Source of the DNA: Ascoidea rubescens DSM 1968
Taxonomy: Eukaryota > Ascomycota > Saccharomycetes > Ascoideales > Ascoideaceae
NCBI RefSeq assembly: GCF_001661345.1
Contig: NW_017962922.1
Location: forward strand, 416,040-480,039
DNA: 64,000 nt
Reading direction: 5' to 3'
Below the pieces are notes generated by a model. It saw only the letters and a list, made by a program, of their open reading frames with translations. It did no database searches and was not told the DNA's origin. Both the position numbers and the translations under genes were made by a program. Positions 20,891 to 31,809 of the stretch are shown here, in pieces (the stretch's first letter is position 1; every line of letters begins with the position of its first letter).

Positions 20891-21201
20891 GGTGGCAGAG
20901 GAAGAAGAAACAGCTAGAGTTGCAACAGAGGCTATCTCCTCATAAAGAGCGATAAAGCAAAAATTCTGCTCAAGAAAACCAGATCACGTGCTAATGAGAG
21001 TTTAGTCACATGTAAATATACATCACGTGTATGTTTATTTCACGTGAGCTAGTTAATCTTCTCACGTGCTTGTTGTGTCGGCGCTTATTTTTGTTTCTTC
21101 TTCTGATTCTTCTTCTTGTGGTGATTGTGGTGCTTCCGCTTCTGCTGCTTCTGCTGCTTTTGCTGCTTCTATTACTTCTGTTGCTTTTGCTGCTTTTTCC
21201 A
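20891..21201. promoter_or_regulatory. RTG1-MPS3 divergent promoter with four CACGTG boxes
   Basis: CACGTG at 20985-20990, 21024-21029, 21041-21046 and 21063-21068, each preceded by T, plus CACATG at 21007-21012. Two of them (20983 and 21022) match the Cbf1 consensus RTCACGTG. E-boxes bind bHLH dimers; RTG1 itself encodes one, although Rtg1/Rtg3 in S. cerevisiae prefer GTCAC R-boxes. 21100-21200 is a CTTCTG-rich tract leading to the MPS3 ATG. Confidence 0.75.
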
Positions 21202-23913
21202 ATGCCTGCCTCTTCCCCATACCATTTCAACCAGTCTTTGCGAGACTCCATTCAGCAGCAGTTTCTCGTCTACTCAGACATCGAGCCTGAATCCTCTGAG
21301 GAAGAAGATTTGATAAACGACATACTTGACAACCAGAACATTATTCTAGAAGACCAGGGCTCCTCTACAGCAGCTCAATTGACTTACAACAACAACCACA
21401 ATGTGCAGAACAGCCAGTTTAGTGGCAGATTTAACAAGTTTAACCAGCTATTCAATCCTGGAAGAGAGATCGCCATTGAGTACTACAAGAATAACTACAA
21501 CCAAGATCCCTATGACAATCTAAGTGATGATTCCAATGGCTTCCAGGTATCTGATAAGCTATCCCAAAACCTTTTGAGTGATTCACCCTCTGATAGCGAT
21601 CGAAATGACTCCAATCAGGATGATAATGATGATACTGAAGATACCAATGATGAATCAACTCTTAATGATTTCTCTCTAGATAACGATGATGATTACAATT
21701 ATAAAAAAATCAACCAAATAACCGATCTCAATAACATCAATTCCAACAAAAAATCCAAACAACATAATAATAATAATAATGACCATAATAGTAATAAAAA
21801 TGATAATAATATACTTGAAAGGGTTTTGAATTTATTAAAAGTTGTCTCTAATAGAATAGTTGTTTTTTTCACTAATTTTTCAAGTTTTTTAAAATCTTTT
21901 ATAAAAAATTATAAAAAATCCTTAATTTCCTTAATATTTATCTCCTTATCCACTCTCTTGATATTTTTATTCTATTTAAATATCAATAATTCCAACTTAA
22001 ACTTAAACAACATAGGAGAGAATTTTACTCTTAAAAATCATAACCAAAATCATATTCAAAATAGCAATTATAATAACAACTATAAAATATTACTCAATAA
22101 CTTACAATCAGATATATCCAACTTACATCATAAAGTTAACAACATCCATGACATAAACCAAAATTTATATAAAAATATGTCAACTTTTAATTCGGATTTA
22201 TCAGATTTCAAACTAACTTATAAAAACAATCTACTAAATTTAAATCAAAATTTATACAATTTAAACCTTTTTAGAAATCAATCCCAATCAATTTTAAATA
22301 ATTTAATTCAAATTAACCAAAAAAACAATCCAAATAATCTAAACCAATTTGATAATTTCAATCACCTATTAAAAAAAAATTTACCAAATTATTTGCCAAT
22401 TATAATAAATGAAAACAACAAAAATTTAACTCTATTACCTGTTTTTGAAAATTATCTTAAGAATTTTATCCAAACTTTAATCGAAAATAACATAAACACG
22501 TCCAATAATACCATCACTAATGGCAACTTAATTCCAACTTGGAATCAGTTTTTAATCAAAAACAATATAGACATTAACCACTATTTTAATAATTTGATAC
22601 ACTCTGATTCAAATTTTAAATTATTAAACATTAAAAACGAAAAATTATTATCCGATTTAAATCTCTTTAAAAATTTTATCTCTTCTCAACTAAGAAAAAA
22701 TTATAACTCATTAAATCAAAAAATTTTGAAAAATTATCAACTAATTAATCTCCAAAATAATATATCAAACAACAACAGCATTAGTAGTAATTCATTTATA
22801 ATAAATTCTACAACAGAATTAATTCTCGAAAAATTAGTCTCAAAAATTTTAAACAAACTAAAATTCAATTCAAACCCATTTTACAACTACAACTATGCTT
22901 CTTTGACAAATGGCGCAATTATTATAAATAACCTAGTATCTTCACACAACTCCTTTAATATAACTCATTTAAATATAATCCAAAATCGAAATGAATTGAA
23001 AAATACTCTTTATAATTTCTTTTCTAAAAATTCGCAAAAGAGAAAATTCTTGATTTTAAACTCCTACAAAGCTATTTCAAACAATTTAAACAAATTTCCA
23101 ATCGATAAATTAAATAATTATTATAAAATTCCTCAGTCCACTGGCATTAAAACATTTGCTGTTAAATTTCAAACTCCAATATATATAAGAGACTTAATCA
23201 TTTCTTATCCAAGATACAAAAGAAATGCAAGCTTTTTATATGCTGCTCCCAAAAAAATCTCCATTTGGTTTCAGTTAAATAATTTTGAAAATAATGCCCA
23301 TAAATTAAAAGAATTTATAAAAATCCAAAAAAAGATCAAATGTAAACAAATTAATAAAAATATCAATAACCATAATGCTACAGAACTTAAAATAACCATT
23401 AATCAAAGAGTAAATTATGAATTATTTTACGAAAAAAATTTTAATTTAAAGAATCAAAATTTTATCAAAATTGATTCTATGACTTATGATATTAATTCCT
23501 TAGAAGTCGATCAACCTTTTAAATTTATTCAAAATAAAGATTTCAAAGATCTAAAACTTCTAATAAATTCAATTTTTTTTTCTGTAGAATCAAATTATGG
23601 TGATAACTACAATACAAATTTGTTCAAGCTAAAAGTTTTTGGTGTTAATCAAAATGATTTAAATTGCATTCATGAATTGCTATTAAATGATTATAATGAT
23701 GAATCTACTTTTAATAGAAAAGATTTCAAAGATGAATTAAATAAAAAAGATATAAATGAGTTGGAAAAATTATTCAATGATAGATTTATTAGTGAAGGCG
23801 TTACGGATAACTATTCCAATGAAAATGATGAGGAAGATGAAGATGAAGATGAAGAAGAAGTTGAAGCTTATGATTATGATAATGATATTGTTGAGGATAA
23901 TAATGAAGAATGA
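21202..23913 (+). CDS. MPS3: SUN-domain nuclear-envelope protein, Mps3-like
   Basis: Likely the inner nuclear membrane SUN protein needed for spindle-pole-body duplication and telomere tethering. From the ATG at 21202 (904 residues) it has an acidic N-terminal domain (SDIEPESSEEEDL, DSNQDDNDDTEDTNDE), which in Mps3 faces the nucleoplasm. One membrane span lies near residues 240-264 (LISLIFISLSTLLIFLFYL), then a long Asn-rich, probably coiled lumenal stretch. A SUN-like domain follows at about 640-820 (GIKTFAVKFQTPIYIRDLI, SFLYAAPKKISIWFQ, FFSVESNYGD). It ends in a very acidic tail, which S. cerevisiae Mps3 lacks. The frame is open back to an ATG at 21031, but that would add ~57 residues dominated by poly-Leu from the CTTCTG leader. 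The alternative Slp1 is less likely because its span is near the C terminus. Confidence 0.78.
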   Translation: MPASSPYHFNQSLRDSIQQQFLVYSDIEPESSEEEDLINDILDNQNIILEDQGSSTAAQLTYNNNHNVQNSQFSGRFNKFNQLFNPGREIAIEYYKNNYNQDPYDNLSDDSNGFQVSDKLSQNLLSDSPSDSDRNDSNQDDNDDTEDTNDESTLNDFSLDNDDDYNYKKINQITDLNNINSNKKSKQHNNNNNDHNSNKNDNNILERVLNLLKVVSNRIVVFFTNFSSFLKSFIKNYKKSLISLIFISLSTLLIFLFYLNINNSNLNLNNIGENFTLKNHNQNHIQNSNYNNNYKILLNNLQSDISNLHHKVNNIHDINQNLYKNMSTFNSDLSDFKLTYKNNLLNLNQNLYNLNLFRNQSQSILNNLIQINQKNNPNNLNQFDNFNHLLKKNLPNYLPIIINENNKNLTLLPVFENYLKNFIQTLIENNINTSNNTITNGNLIPTWNQFLIKNNIDINHYFNNLIHSDSNFKLLNIKNEKLLSDLNLFKNFISSQLRKNYNSLNQKILKNYQLINLQNNISNNNSISSNSFIINSTTELILEKLVSKILNKLKFNSNPFYNYNYASLTNGAIIINNLVSSHNSFNITHLNIIQNRNELKNTLYNFFSKNSQKRKFLILNSYKAISNNLNKFPIDKLNNYYKIPQSTGIKTFAVKFQTPIYIRDLIISYPRYKRNASFLYAAPKKISIWFQLNNFENNAHKLKEFIKIQKKIKCKQINKNINNHNATELKITINQRVNYELFYEKNFNLKNQNFIKIDSMTYDINSLEVDQPFKFIQNKDFKDLKLLINSIFFSVESNYGDNYNTNLFKLKVFGVNQNDLNCIHELLLNDYNDESTFNRKDFKDELNKKDINELEKLFNDRFISEGVTDNYSNENDEEDEDEDEEEVEAYDYDNDIVEDNNEE

Positions 23914-24277
23914 GACAAAATCGATAACAATCAAAAATAAAAGGTTTATCATATTAAAAACAATTGAACATAATTTAATGAGTTTATGAAAAAAGTAGTT
24001 TTATTGATATGGATTTCATGATATGTATACGCTATTGTTAATGGTAATATTGTTAATGGTAATATTGATAATTATAACAAGGAATTTTAGTATTTTATAA
24101 ATATGTTGTTGAAAGTTGGAAAGTAAGCGGGAAAAGCAGAAAAAACAGTAAAACCGAAAAGAAAAAAAGGCAAAAACTGAAAAATTGTCGAAATCTATGA
24201 ATTTGCATGTATAACTTGTAATACTATTAAGAAGGGATAAGAAAAAGTGAATGTCTGTTTTGGTTTTTTAAAGCATT
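23914..24277. other. Convergent intergenic region
   Basis: About 360 AT-rich bases between the stops of MPS3 and the NT-C2 gene, with GGTAATATTGTTAAT repeated near 24035-24070. No gene seen. Confidence 0.55.
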
Positions 24278-26770
24278 TTAGTTTGAGCCAATTTTCCAGG
24301 ATCTTAGATCCTCCCTGATATCAGTTTCTTTAATCAAATTATTAAAGCCAAACCTGTTGTCTGTATCATTGTAATAAACTGATATACGATTGGAATTCCT
24401 TTTTTTGTTCAAGCTAGTTGGACTATAATACTCGTTTACAAAAATATCGTCTCTATTTATAGTTTTTTGTCTTTCGTGTTTGTTAGGAGTTGTGATTATT
24501 CTTGTTGCAAAGGTCCGTGGTGGTGATGTTAATTGTGCGAATCTGTTTTGGGAAGATAACAATGGAGAATGTGTTTTATAGCTTTGAGCTTCGTTTTTAT
24601 TATTATTGTTGGTTTCAATATTTTTATTATTATTGTTTGTTTCAACGGTTTTATTAAATTCGTTGACATTATTTAAGAAGAATTTGTTATGGTTTGTATT
24701 TATATCAAGTTCACTTAAATTCAGATTTGAACCTCTAATGATAGAATTGTTATTTGGATCTGACACATAATTCATATCAATTAAATTTGTTCCATCTGCA
24801 GTTTTCTTCCAGCCATTTCCTCCATTGAAGATATCATTTACACATTCCAATGGATTTAATTCATATGGCCTCGGGTCCCAATTAACCTGAAAAGTTTTGA
24901 AGTAAAGTTTTTTAATAACATCAATTTTTTGATCTGCATGAAAGTTCTGAGAAGTACTCAAAGAATTGAAACTAGTTTGATTATTTGAAAGATTTTTGTT
25001 ATTTGTTATAATGATATTATTTGTTTGACCTGGGCTGACTGTAATTGAGTTATTAGAGTTATTACGGCTGCTGTTTTGAGTGAACTGTTTTTTTATTGGA
25101 GATTTGGCAGGCAAATGTGCCAATGTATTGCTAGCACAAAGGGTGTTAGAAGTATTAGTACAATTTAATTTTTTAGATTTATTTGACAACGCTGAGACAC
25201 TTTTCATTGAGGATGTCTCCAATAGACTATCACTTTGACTGAAAGGTTTAGGTTTCAAAATAGTCGAGTTGTGAATATTAAGCAGAGCACTTGATTTTAA
25301 GTTTTGATCATTTAGTTTAAGACCCTGTCCATTCTGTTTAGAGTTTGACAAAGAAGTATTTGCTGAAGAAGAATGAATCGAAGGAGGAGATATGTTTTTG
25401 GGATTTGGATTATCAAATAAAGAAGTTGCAGAATCGGAATGAAAAGAAAAAACGGAGCTTTTTGGAGATTGGGGCATGGATTTTTTAGTAATTGGTTGTC
25501 TATTGGTGTCATTGCTATTATTACTGTTATTACTATTGTTGGTATTTGTTGAAAATGATGATTTAATATCGTTGAATTTATGCTTTATTCGTTTTCTGGC
25601 GTTAAAATCCGATATCAACAAATTAGATATTGAGTGAGAGTTTGAGTTTACACTAAAAAATGAAGAATTAGAGTTGGTCAAAATCGAGTGATTATCATCC
25701 CTGGTTTTTATGTAATCACTAATTTTATTTGTGATTAATTGTGGAAATCTCAGATTTGATTTGAAAAGACTGGGATTATTACCATAAATACTTTCAGTGT
25801 CCAAAAAAAAATTCTGATCATTAGTACCAAGCTGATTGGTATCGTTATCATTATCATTATCATTGTTATTAGAAATCAAGGATAGGTTTAGAAAATCTGT
25901 ATAATTTCCTTTGAATAATTGTAAGTTAATTGACAATCGTAAAATTGAATTAATTTTCGAATCTTTTAAGAGATATTTATCGATTTTGAAATTGAATGGA
26001 TTAATATTGTTATAAAAACACATATTCTCAGGGTCAAAGTTATTTTGAATATATTGATTTAAGTTGATTTCAATTTTTCCTAATAATATTCTCTTTTCAT
26101 CATTGATCAAGTTTTTATTATCAGTGGCATTAGAGTTTTCCTCATCATTGTGATTGTTCTGTTCTTTCTCTTTATTATTGGAGGGAGCGACTTCGCTTTG
26201 AAAATCAGAGTAAACATATAATACCAAAAATTTATCGTTTAATTGAATAAAACTATTTTTCAATCTTCTATTAATTATGAATTTTATATTGCTTATTTTT
26301 GTTATTAGATTAAACTTGACTTTGTGATTTTCAATTTTATATTTGCCTGTTATGCCTTTGATATTCTTGTTTAGGAAATTTTCATTTGAATTTAACCTAT
26401 TTGCCTGAATTGTGCTTTCATGGTGATGATCATGGTTATAATTGGTGTTGTTATCTGTATTGGCCACTTGAGAAGAACTGTAGGAATATTGTTGCTGTTG
26501 TTGTTGATTTACTCTATTATTATTGTTTGCTGAGGCTGCAACTACCGAATTGACCGGAATGTTGTTCAATAATTGTAAGTTTTCATTTAGAGATTTTGAA
26601 ACAGGTGGAGTGGTTGAGGATATAGGAACATTTGAATTATTTATGATTGAATCTTTTATGTACCATTTTATATAACAGTTACCATGTAGCTGCGGAACAT
26701 TTAACAATTCAATTATATTCAAAGTTAACGTGAATTTTTTCTTTGACTTCTGAGATAAATTTGCTAGCAT
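24278..26770 (-). CDS. NT-C2 domain protein (YBL086C / FAM102-EEIG family)
   Basis: 830 residues from the ATG at 26770. The upstream 16 codons (to 26818) have no ATG. The N-terminal ~250 residues form an NT-C2 domain: KKFTLTLNIIELLNVPQLHG, CYIKWYIKDS, then GKYKIENHKVKFN and RRLKNSFIQLNDKFLVLYVY. It is interrupted by a disordered insertion (about 55-130) with Asn and Gln runs. NT-C2 domains are predicted to bind membranes or link proteins to them; S. cerevisiae Ybl086c localises to the cell periphery. The middle is Ser/Asn-rich disorder. Near the C terminus are blocks shared with fungal homologues (FQVNWDPRPYELNPLECVN, GGNGWKKTADGTNLIDMNY, FVNEYYSPTSLNKKR). Function is not established. Confidence 0.75.
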   Translation of the reverse strand: MLANLSQKSKKKFTLTLNIIELLNVPQLHGNCYIKWYIKDSIINNSNVPISSTTPPVSKSLNENLQLLNNIPVNSVVAASANNNNRVNQQQQQQYSYSSSQVANTDNNTNYNHDHHHESTIQANRLNSNENFLNKNIKGITGKYKIENHKVKFNLITKISNIKFIINRRLKNSFIQLNDKFLVLYVYSDFQSEVAPSNNKEKEQNNHNDEENSNATDNKNLINDEKRILLGKIEINLNQYIQNNFDPENMCFYNNINPFNFKIDKYLLKDSKINSILRLSINLQLFKGNYTDFLNLSLISNNNDNDNDNDTNQLGTNDQNFFLDTESIYGNNPSLFKSNLRFPQLITNKISDYIKTRDDNHSILTNSNSSFFSVNSNSHSISNLLISDFNARKRIKHKFNDIKSSFSTNTNNSNNSNNSNDTNRQPITKKSMPQSPKSSVFSFHSDSATSLFDNPNPKNISPPSIHSSSANTSLSNSKQNGQGLKLNDQNLKSSALLNIHNSTILKPKPFSQSDSLLETSSMKSVSALSNKSKKLNCTNTSNTLCASNTLAHLPAKSPIKKQFTQNSSRNNSNNSITVSPGQTNNIIITNNKNLSNNQTSFNSLSTSQNFHADQKIDVIKKLYFKTFQVNWDPRPYELNPLECVNDIFNGGNGWKKTADGTNLIDMNYVSDPNNNSIIRGSNLNLSELDINTNHNKFFLNNVNEFNKTVETNNNNKNIETNNNNKNEAQSYKTHSPLLSSQNRFAQLTSPPRTFATRIITTPNKHERQKTINRDDIFVNEYYSPTSLNKKRNSNRISVYYNDTDNRFGFNNLIKETDIREDLRSWKIGSN

Positions 26771-27604
26771 TCCCAATATATAAGCTTGTTTTAATGGAAC
26801 GTTGATATTCTTAGACACAAGTAAAAATCAATAAAAAGGAGTGCAAACAGATGAATGGAAAATAAAAAGACAGTATTTGAATTAAAGCCAAAATAAACAC
26901 TCAACAATAAAATGCAAGACTGCTTAAATAGAGGTTTGATAGAATATAGTTATTCTGTTAAGTAGATTATTAGCACAAGCGAGATAAGAGTGGAGGATGA
27001 ACTATGGATGTTGGTGTTATTATAGTGGAGAAGTTTGGTGCTATATGAATCGTTTATAAGTGGATCAGTTCAATCTCAGATAATATGAATTGTGGCCTGA
27101 ATGTATATACAATTGGAATATAGTCAAATCCTTCTAAGAATAAAACTGAGACAAATTCAGAGAAATATATTTAAAAGTGAACAAAAAGAGACCAAAGCAG
27201 AAAATTTCAGAAATTGCTCCACCGTAAGATCCGTGGCTGTGGGTCCAATGTACAATCTGTGTACGCATGTGATGACATGCGTGGTTTACGTCAGCGCTTT
27301 TGAAACGGGACAAAACACAGCCATCAACTTTTTGCAAATGTGTAAATCACGTGCTTTCACCGCAGTTTTGGACAATATTTTGGACCAATAAAAAGCAACG
27401 TCCAGCCACTACACCAGCCAATGGCGCACAGCCACGTGAAATTGGATACTGCCGTTTTGGGCGACTCTTCTCCAGTTTCTCTTTTTGCTTTCTCGAGATC
27501 AAAAGCCTTAAATGAAACAGCTTTGCTCAATTGTGCTGGCTGTGGTCGTAGCTGTGCTTTCTCTGTTGATGCTCAAGAGCTTTTTGTCTTCTCAAACACT
27601 TAGA
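26771..27604. promoter_or_regulatory. Divergent promoter of the NT-C2 gene and MET22
   Basis: Holds two CACGTG boxes, 27348-27353 (in ATCACGTG, the Cbf1 form) and 27433-27438, fitting Cbf1/Met4 control of sulfur genes. A perfect inverted repeat ACGCATGT-GATG-ACATGCGT spans 27263-27282. The region 27512-27604 is open in frame with MET22 (see findings). No other gene seen. Confidence 0.65.
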
Positions 27605-28816
27605 ATGTCTTTTTCTGTTTCTTCTTGCCCTTTTCCCTATTACAAGGAAGCGTTGGTTGCCCAGTTGGCTGTTCAGAAGGCCTCTTTGTTAACCAAGGCT
27701 CTAAGTGAGGAATTGTCTTCCAAAAATACTTTGATCAAAAACGACAAGTCTCCAGTGACAGTTGGTGACTTTGCTGCTCAAGCAATTATAATCAGTTCGG
27801 TGATCAACAATTTTCCAAATGACAAGTTTATAGCTGAAGAATCCTCAAATGACTTAGTTAGCAACGAGTATCTTACAAATCAGATATTAGATAAGATTTT
27901 AGTCAATAACGTTGCATTTGATCATAAGTTTGGCTACAACCATAATAGACTAGATGATTTAGATAGCATTGATAAGATTTTAAATACAATTGATCTAGGT
28001 AGTAACAATGATCTATCAAAGGGCGATCCTGATAATAGAAACAAAAGATTTTGGACTTTAGATCCAATTGATGGAACAAAGGGTTTTTTAAGAAATGATC
28101 AATTTGCTATATGTTTAGCACTAATTGAAAATAATACTGTTCAACTTGCTGTTATTGGTGTACCAAATTTGCCTGTAGATTTAGACCAAATTTTAATCAA
28201 TAATGATTACATCAATAATTATAATGGTGATTTAAATTCTTTTATTAAAGAAAAAACATCATTAATTGAAAAAGGTGGTTTATTTACTGCTGTTAAAAAC
28301 AATGGTGCATTTTTTCAGCCTTTGTTCAATAAAATCAATCACACTTCAGATGATAGTAATTTCCTACAAGAATCAAACTCAATTAAAATAAACATGAGAA
28401 AAGATTTGAATTCAATTAGCGATTTAATAATCTGTGAAGGCTACGAAAAGGGCCATTCATCTCACAGCACTCAATCTTTAATTAAATCTAAATTAGGCAT
28501 AAGTAATACCCCATCTAATTCTTTAAAAATAGATTCGCAAGCCAAATATTGCTGCTTATCCAAAGGCGATGCTGATGTGTATTTAAGATTACCAATAAGT
28601 GAAAGTTACCAAGAAAACATTTGGGATCATGCTTCAGGTTATCTATTGATTACAGAAAGTGGTGGTACAGTAACCGATATGTTTGGAAATGATTTAGATT
28701 TTACTAAAGGCAGAACCCTTAAATCAAAAGGTATTATTGCTTCAAATAACCAATACCACGATCAAATTATTAAAGCAGTTAGCGAAGTTTTAAATGGTAA
28801 AATTGTTTTACAATAA
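27605..28816 (+). CDS. MET22: 3'(2'),5'-bisphosphate nucleotidase (Met22/Hal2)
   Basis: Hydrolyses 3'-phosphoadenosine 5'-phosphate (PAP) to AMP. PAP comes from sulfate assimilation, and the enzyme is the target of Li+ and Na+ toxicity. 403 residues from ATG 27605. The inositol-monophosphatase fold motifs are complete: KNDKSPVTVGDFAAQ, metal-binding AEESS (~77), LDPIDGTKGFLR (~153-164) and YQENIWDHASGYL (~336). The substrate block LDSQAKYC is present as SLKIDSQAKYCCLSKGDADVYLRLP. The start aligns about ten residues before the S. cerevisiae Met22 start. An upstream in-frame ATG at 27512 would add 31 hydrophobic residues. It is convergent with NAM2, 107 bases apart. Confidence 0.95.
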   Translation: MSFSVSSCPFPYYKEALVAQLAVQKASLLTKALSEELSSKNTLIKNDKSPVTVGDFAAQAIIISSVINNFPNDKFIAEESSNDLVSNEYLTNQILDKILVNNVAFDHKFGYNHNRLDDLDSIDKILNTIDLGSNNDLSKGDPDNRNKRFWTLDPIDGTKGFLRNDQFAICLALIENNTVQLAVIGVPNLPVDLDQILINNDYINNYNGDLNSFIKEKTSLIEKGGLFTAVKNNGAFFQPLFNKINHTSDDSNFLQESNSIKINMRKDLNSISDLIICEGYEKGHSSHSTQSLIKSKLGISNTPSNSLKIDSQAKYCCLSKGDADVYLRLPISESYQENIWDHASGYLLITESGGTVTDMFGNDLDFTKGRTLKSKGIIASNNQYHDQIIKAVSEVLNGKIVLQ

Positions 28817-28923
28817 ATATTTACTTAATTTATACCTCTATATGTACTTTAACTTAATATTTACAGTAACTTTTTAAGCATTCTATTTGACATTTGTTTT
28901 AATAAACTATCATTTTTTAACCA

Positions 28924-31809
28924 TCATTTATTTAAAACAATACTTATAAGTCCTTTCTTGACAATAATATTTTTAAAATTATTAATATTATTAATATTTA
29001 CATTTTCTAATAATGGAACCTTTTTGCTTTCTTCATTTCCCAAAACTTTGTTGAGATAAAATTCTTGGTCTTTACTTTGCTCAAAAAAATCAACTTTTTC
29101 TTTCAATTTGAAAGCAAATTTACCATTAATCATTATTTTATAGTCCATATATTTTTTTTTGATCTTTTCACCAACTGCGGGCCAATCTTCCATAAAAATT
29201 GTACTGAATGGTTTGTTAATGTTTTTAAGTTTATTGTTTAATAATTCATATGATTCTTCGGCTGAACAAGGAGTCACAGGTGAAATCATAATCAACAAAC
29301 TTTTATAAATATCAAACAATAGTTGGGCATTAACATCTTTATCATTTTCAATCTGTTCAAAAATCAAATTTGTTAATTTCATAAAATCTGAGATTAATGT
29401 GTTTAATGATAAATTTACCTCCAATGATTCAGTGATCGATGAAAATAAATCTTGGGCATTATTATAAAAATGAATTTCGTCTTCACTAAACTCCTCTTTG
29501 TTTTTATTAAAATCCTCGGCATTTATATTATTTTCATATTTATCAGCTATCACCTCACTCAATGTTATAACTTTTTTTAACCATCTTTGAACACCAACGA
29601 TTTTGTTTCCATCCCAATTTAAAGTATCGGTGATTGGTGCTTGAAATAACATATGTGCTCGGGTTGAGTCTGCACCATACTTTAATATTGTTTCTTGAGG
29701 ATCAACTCCATTATATTTAGATTTCGACATTTTTTCCCAGGTTATTGTCGGGACTTCTTTTGTATCTTTGATCAATGGAATCCTTTCACTATCTCTTAAA
29801 ATTGAATTTTCAAAATCCAATTCTTCTGGTTTCAAAAACTTTCCATTTTTAGGGTTGATGAAAGTTTTTCCATGAACCATACCTTGAGTAACCAATTTTT
29901 TGAATGGTTCTCCATTTAATTCCTCTTGGTTTTTAATATATCCAATTTTGTATAAAAACTTGGTGATAAATCGAGAATATAACAAATGTAGGATCGCATG
30001 TTCAACACCTCCAACATACAAATCAACTGGCATATTTTTTAAAACAATATCTTTATTAAATATTTCATTTTCATTTTTATTGTCCAAATATCTCAAAAAG
30101 TACCAAGAGCTATCGATGAAAGTGTCCATTGTATCTGTTTCTCTTTTCGAATTTGAATTCCCGCATTTGGGGCACTTGCATTCAGTGAATGAATCAATTT
30201 TAGCTAGAGGATTTCCACCACCACTCATAAAATGATCAATTTTCAAATCCTTTTCAGGCAATAAAACAGGTAAATCACTTTCGGGAACTGGAACAGTTCC
30301 GCAATCAGGACAATAAATTATTGGGATAGGACAACCCCAAAATCTTTGTCTTGATATTAGCCAATCTCTAATTTTATAATTGATTATTTCTTTGCCAAAA
30401 TTTAAAGATATAATTTTTTCAATAATTTTTTTGGTTGCATCTTCCACTGATAATCCAGAAAATTCTTGACAATTGTTTGATAATACTCCCTTTTTCAAAG
30501 TATAGGGTTGATCAATTTTTTCAGGAATAATGCGATTTTGGTTGTTTTCATCAGATAATGGAAGAATTGATTCAATGGTTGGAGAACCTGGCTGATTTAA
30601 AGTCCAGAATTCAAAATCTCTTTGATCATGGGCAGGACAACCCATAACAGCGCCATCCCCATAATCATCAATCACATAGGGAGCAACAAATACTGGAACA
30701 TCATACAAATTCTTATCTTTCAATGGATTAGAAGCATTTAAATTAGGCAACTTATAACCAACTTTGGAATCGCTAGGTAAATTCTCAGAGCTTTCTAGAA
30801 AACTTTTAAGATTAGCGTCATTTTCAGATAATTTAGTTACTATTGAATGGTTCATTGACAAAGCTATGTATTGAACTGAGAATAGGGTGTCTGGTCTTGT
30901 GGTAAATACAGATATATTTTCATTGTTTTCACCAGAAGAAAAATTTAGTGGAAAAGCTAGCTGAATCCCCTTTGATTTTCCTATCCAATTTTTCTGCATC
31001 AATTTAACTTTTTTTGGCCAATCTTTCAATAAGGCCAAATCTTTATCTAAATCATTTGAAAAATCAGTAATTTTAAGATACCATTGATTTAAAAATCTTT
31101 TTTGAACTTTTGCACCACTTCTCCAACTATTGCCATTAGCATCGACTTGTTCATTGGCTAAAACTGTTTTATCGACTGGATCCCAATTAATTTTCGAGAA
31201 TTTTTTGTAAGCTAAATTATGCTTGAGCAATAATAAGAATAAATTTTGAGTGAATTTGTAATATTCTTTTGTTGAGGTTGTAACTTCTCTATCCCAATCA
31301 AAAGTTGTTAACATGCAATTTAATTGGCCTTTCATTTTTTCAATATTTTGTGATGTCCATTGATGAGGTAAAATTTTTCTTTCTTTTGATGCATTCTCAG
31401 CAGGTAAACCAAATGAATCCCAACCCATAGGATTGATAACATCTTTACCTTTGAGTTTTAGAAATCTTGATATAACATCTGTAATAGTATAAACTCTCAA
31501 ATGACCCAAATGTAACAAACCAGAGGGATAAGGAAACATAGACAATAAGTAAAAGGAGCCATTTTTATATTCTTTCAAACCTTTAACAGGATCTAAAGAG
31601 TTATCTGGCGATAATGTTTTCCAAATTGAAGACCATTTTGAATCTAATGACTTCAAATCTATTTTCGGGTTTACTTTTATTTGTTGGTACTCAGTCAATG
31701 AGGTTGAAAACAATCGGTGATTTGAGTATATCGACACATTCTGAAAAAAGCATTTAGAAGACACAACAGATATGCTGATCGAAGATGAAGAAGTTGAATA
31801 CCTTAACAT
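28924..31809 (-). CDS. NAM2: Mitochondrial leucyl-tRNA synthetase
   Basis: Charges mitochondrial tRNA-Leu; the S. cerevisiae homologue also helps group I intron splicing. 961 residues from ATG 31809. An N-terminal Ser/Arg-rich, acid-free presequence ([19 protein letters not shown]) fits mitochondrial import. The class I signatures are present: [13 protein letters not shown] (HIGH, ~93-107) and MSKSKYNGV (KMSKS, ~691). The editing domain is visible ([28 protein letters not shown]), as are the CP-domain Cys pairs [12 protein letters not shown] and CKCPKCGN, and the tRNA-binding end [13 protein letters not shown]. The frame stays open to 31950 without another ATG, adding basic residues only if a non-ATG start were used. 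Confidence 0.95.
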   Translation of the reverse strand: MLRYSTSSSSISISVVSSKCFFQNVSIYSNHRLFSTSLTEYQQIKVNPKIDLKSLDSKWSSIWKTLSPDNSLDPVKGLKEYKNGSFYLLSMFPYPSGLLHLGHLRVYTITDVISRFLKLKGKDVINPMGWDSFGLPAENASKERKILPHQWTSQNIEKMKGQLNCMLTTFDWDREVTTSTKEYYKFTQNLFLLLLKHNLAYKKFSKINWDPVDKTVLANEQVDANGNSWRSGAKVQKRFLNQWYLKITDFSNDLDKDLALLKDWPKKVKLMQKNWIGKSKGIQLAFPLNFSSGENNENISVFTTRPDTLFSVQYIALSMNHSIVTKLSENDANLKSFLESSENLPSDSKVGYKLPNLNASNPLKDKNLYDVPVFVAPYVIDDYGDGAVMGCPAHDQRDFEFWTLNQPGSPTIESILPLSDENNQNRIIPEKIDQPYTLKKGVLSNNCQEFSGLSVEDATKKIIEKIISLNFGKEIINYKIRDWLISRQRFWGCPIPIIYCPDCGTVPVPESDLPVLLPEKDLKIDHFMSGGGNPLAKIDSFTECKCPKCGNSNSKRETDTMDTFIDSSWYFLRYLDNKNENEIFNKDIVLKNMPVDLYVGGVEHAILHLLYSRFITKFLYKIGYIKNQEELNGEPFKKLVTQGMVHGKTFINPKNGKFLKPEELDFENSILRDSERIPLIKDTKEVPTITWEKMSKSKYNGVDPQETILKYGADSTRAHMLFQAPITDTLNWDGNKIVGVQRWLKKVITLSEVIADKYENNINAEDFNKNKEEFSEDEIHFYNNAQDLFSSITESLEVNLSLNTLISDFMKLTNLIFEQIENDKDVNAQLLFDIYKSLLIMISPVTPCSAEESYELLNNKLKNINKPFSTIFMEDWPAVGEKIKKKYMDYKIMINGKFAFKLKEKVDFFEQSKDQEFYLNKVLGNEESKKVPLLENVNINNINNFKNIIVKKGLISIVLNK

